A stretch of DNA of 32,820 bases from an uncultured Bacilli bacterium (GTDB taxonomy: Bacteria > Bacillota_I > Bacilli_A > RF39 > UBA660), in assembly GCA_947629395.1 (NCBI GenBank), contig CANRDQ010000012.1:1-32820 (forward strand), given 5' to 3'. Both the position numbers and the translations under genes were made by a program. The notes under the pieces were generated by a model that saw only the letters and a program-made list of their open reading frames with translations, did not search any database and was not told where the DNA came from. Of this stretch, positions 32,373 through 32,820 are shown one piece after another. How positions within the stretch are numbered: the first letter of the stretch is position 1; each line of letters opens with the position of its first letter.

Positions 32373-32820
32373 CTGTTGTAAAGGAACTGCGGCTAAAATA
32401 TCCATTAAAGATTCTTCTACAAATATCTGGATTAGCCAAATCAGTTTACTATTATACTTTATCAAAAGAAGATAAAGACAATAAAAATATTGAAATAATA
32501 GAAAAAATTAAAGAAATATTTTTCTATCATAAACAAAGATATGGATATAGAAGAATAACATTAGAACTTAAAAATCAAGGATATAATGTTAACCATAAAA
32601 AAGTTTATAGATTAATGGTTAAATTAGGATTAAAACCATTAAAAAGAAACAAAAGAAAATATTCATCATATAAAGGAACAGTTGGTAAGATAGCTGATAA
32701 TTATATTAACCGTGAATTTTATGCAGATAGACCAAATGAAAAATGGTACACCGATGTAACAGAATTTAATTTAAGAGGAGAAAAATGTTATTTATCTCCT
32801 ATACTTGATGGATTTAACGG
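32321..32820 (+). CDS. IS150-type transposase OrfB, 3' end outside the window
   Basis: Reading in the -1 frame from the A7 run gives ESTTEERVTVVKELR, then YPLKILLQISGLAKSVYYY (the conserved start of IS3 OrfB), the HTH_21 region YGYRRITLELKNQGYNVN with KKVYRLMVKLGLKP, and the first part of the DDE integrase core: NEKWYTDVTEFN (first catalytic Asp) and LSPILDGFN (second catalytic Asp) at the window edge. The final Glu lies outside. The frame is open from the shift site to 32820 with no stop, so the element looks intact so far. I see no separate ATG of its own near the shift point, so expression is probably as an OrfAB fusion. Confidence 0.88.
   Translation, partial: MESRCSSKEESTTEERVTVVKELRLKYPLKILLQISGLAKSVYYYTLSKEDKDNKNIEIIEKIKEIFFYHKQRYGYRRITLELKNQGYNVNHKKVYRLMVKLGLKPLKRNKRKYSSYKGTVGKIADNYINREFYADRPNEKWYTDVTEFNLRGEKCYLSPILDGFN

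Larger units (their letters stand above)
31818..32820 (+). mobile_element. IS3-family (IS150-group) insertion sequence, right end outside the window
   Basis: The left end appears to start with TG at about 31818 or 31820; TGAACCCCGTTTCTTGGACA (31824-31843) has the layout of IS150-group left inverted repeats. It holds orfA (31866-32372) and the start of orfB in the -1 frame, cut off at 32820. The exact edge and target duplication cannot be fixed without the right end. Confidence 0.85.

Overview
The window is a very AT-rich stretch of a low-GC Gram-positive chromosome. The gene set (PASTA kinase, PrpC phosphatase, RicA/YmcA, trigger factor, RlmN, TagGH-type exporter) and the strong AGGAGG ribosome sites fit an uncultured Bacillota or Mycoplasmatota-neighbouring lineage, possibly from the gut; the taxonomy is an inference. 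The genetic code is standard: Trp is TGG and TGA is a stop. TGA, however, ends only two complete genes, both inside 4-nt ATGA overlaps. All complete genes lie on the + strand, and no rRNA, tRNA or CRISPR was seen.

Region 1 (1-15955) is a cell-surface block. It opens with terminators of an off-window gene, then a secreted GH25 muramidase with a long array of ~113-residue repeats. Next comes a polysaccharide operon (4182-11047): ABC ATPase, ABC permease, a tandem-domain GT2 glycosyltransferase, a GT-C-like membrane protein, a polyprenyl-phosphate GT2 and a DUF2304-like small membrane protein. A second transcription unit (11201-14233) carries a Wzx-like flippase, a GT8 and a GT2. An acyltransferase-3 gene follows, broken by a 38-bp tandem duplication, and then a GtrA-family protein. 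The GT2 / DUF2304 / flippase / GT-C set matches in kind the GacI-GacJ-GacK-GacL side-chain module of the streptococcal group A carbohydrate, and it sits next to an ABC exporter as in that system.

Region 2 (16046-26329) is a housekeeping block in the Bacillus-like order priA ... fmt ... rlmN-prpC-prkC-rsgA-rpe. The slots that hold def and rsmB in B. subtilis are occupied by two unrecognised membrane-anchored proteins. The end of rlmN overlaps prpC, and prpC/prkC are almost contiguous, so kinase and phosphatase are probably co-expressed.

Region 3 (26330-31810) holds an unrecognised Asn/Gln-rich single-pass membrane protein, a secreted 3D-domain protein whose ribosome site is buried in a terminator-like hairpin, tig, miaB, ricA and a small FxLYD-like membrane protein. 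The window ends inside an IS3/IS150-type insertion sequence (from about 31818) with a -1 frameshift signal between orfA and orfB; its right end lies outside.

The most notable observations are the reversible-looking 38-bp frameshift in the acyltransferase, the Gac-like side-chain module, the ribosome-site hairpins, and the two unknown proteins in the conserved operon.
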